A stretch of DNA of 64,000 nucleotides from Panorpa germanica (Eukaryota > Arthropoda > Insecta > Mecoptera > Panorpidae), in the NCBI GenBank assembly GCA_963678705.1, contig OY783207.1, positions 9,176,001-9,240,000 on the forward strand. The letters run 5' to 3'. Below, in pieces: positions 61,078 to 64,000 of the stretch. The stretch's first letter is position 1. The number at the start of each line of letters is the position of its first letter. The translations under genes were made by a program, and so were the position numbers. The notes below the pieces were generated by a model. It was not told the origin of the DNA. It saw only the letters and a program-made list of their open reading frames with translations, and did not search any database.

Positions 61078-64000
<2,923 letters not shown>

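Overview
This window is AT-rich eukaryotic nuclear DNA, almost certainly from an insect. Coding exons are short and separated by GT-AG introns. One gene carries a ZAD-type domain, a feature of arthropod zinc-finger proteins. Interspersed repeats include insect-style LINE, hAT and foldback or MITE-like elements. Two decayed LINE tails resemble elements I associate with hymenopteran genomes, but I cannot fix the order from sequence alone. There are no bacterial-type operons, CRISPR arrays or recognisable tRNA/rRNA genes.

Layout. Positions 1-20,900 hold no gene I can support. This stretch is intergenic or intronic and littered with repeat remnants: foldback elements at 0.4, 1.3 and 12.0-12.6 kb, copies of a roughly 650-bp family at 4.3, 7.7 and 15.9 kb, and LINE fragments at 3.3, 9.9, 13.8 and 19.6 kb. 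From 20,968 to 36,336 lie two convergent tetraspanin genes: one on + with five exons (248 aa) and one on - with four exons (241 aa). The second gene's 6.5-kb first intron has absorbed three mobile elements, including a hAT deletion derivative with a perfect 8-bp target duplication. From 41,305 to 43,493 is a four-exon GNAT acetyltransferase of the spermidine/spermine or thialysine type (166 aa).

From about 44.7 to 48.1 kb is an unusual minus-strand region. It holds tandemly duplicated exon-like cassettes, several with a TATA-like box and a splice donor. Just beyond it is a single-exon gene for an 875-aa protein with 27 C2H2 fingers (51,212 to 48,585, minus), built by tandem amplification of an 84-bp finger unit. 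From 54,811 to 58,904 is a complete 11-exon myotubularin (MTMR2/mtm type, 604 aa) with an intact phosphatase active site. From 61,078 to the window edge is a ZAD plus C2H2 zinc-finger gene, cut off after at least ten fingers.

The genes do not form a pathway. They are membrane scaffolds (tetraspanins), polyamine or lysine-analogue acetylation, phosphoinositide turnover, and two putative DNA-binding regulators. I rebuilt exon structures by hand from reading frame, splice dinucleotides and family motifs. No transcript or database evidence was available. The most unusual material is the zinc-finger amplification, the cassette array beside it, and four local transposon families with well-defined ends.
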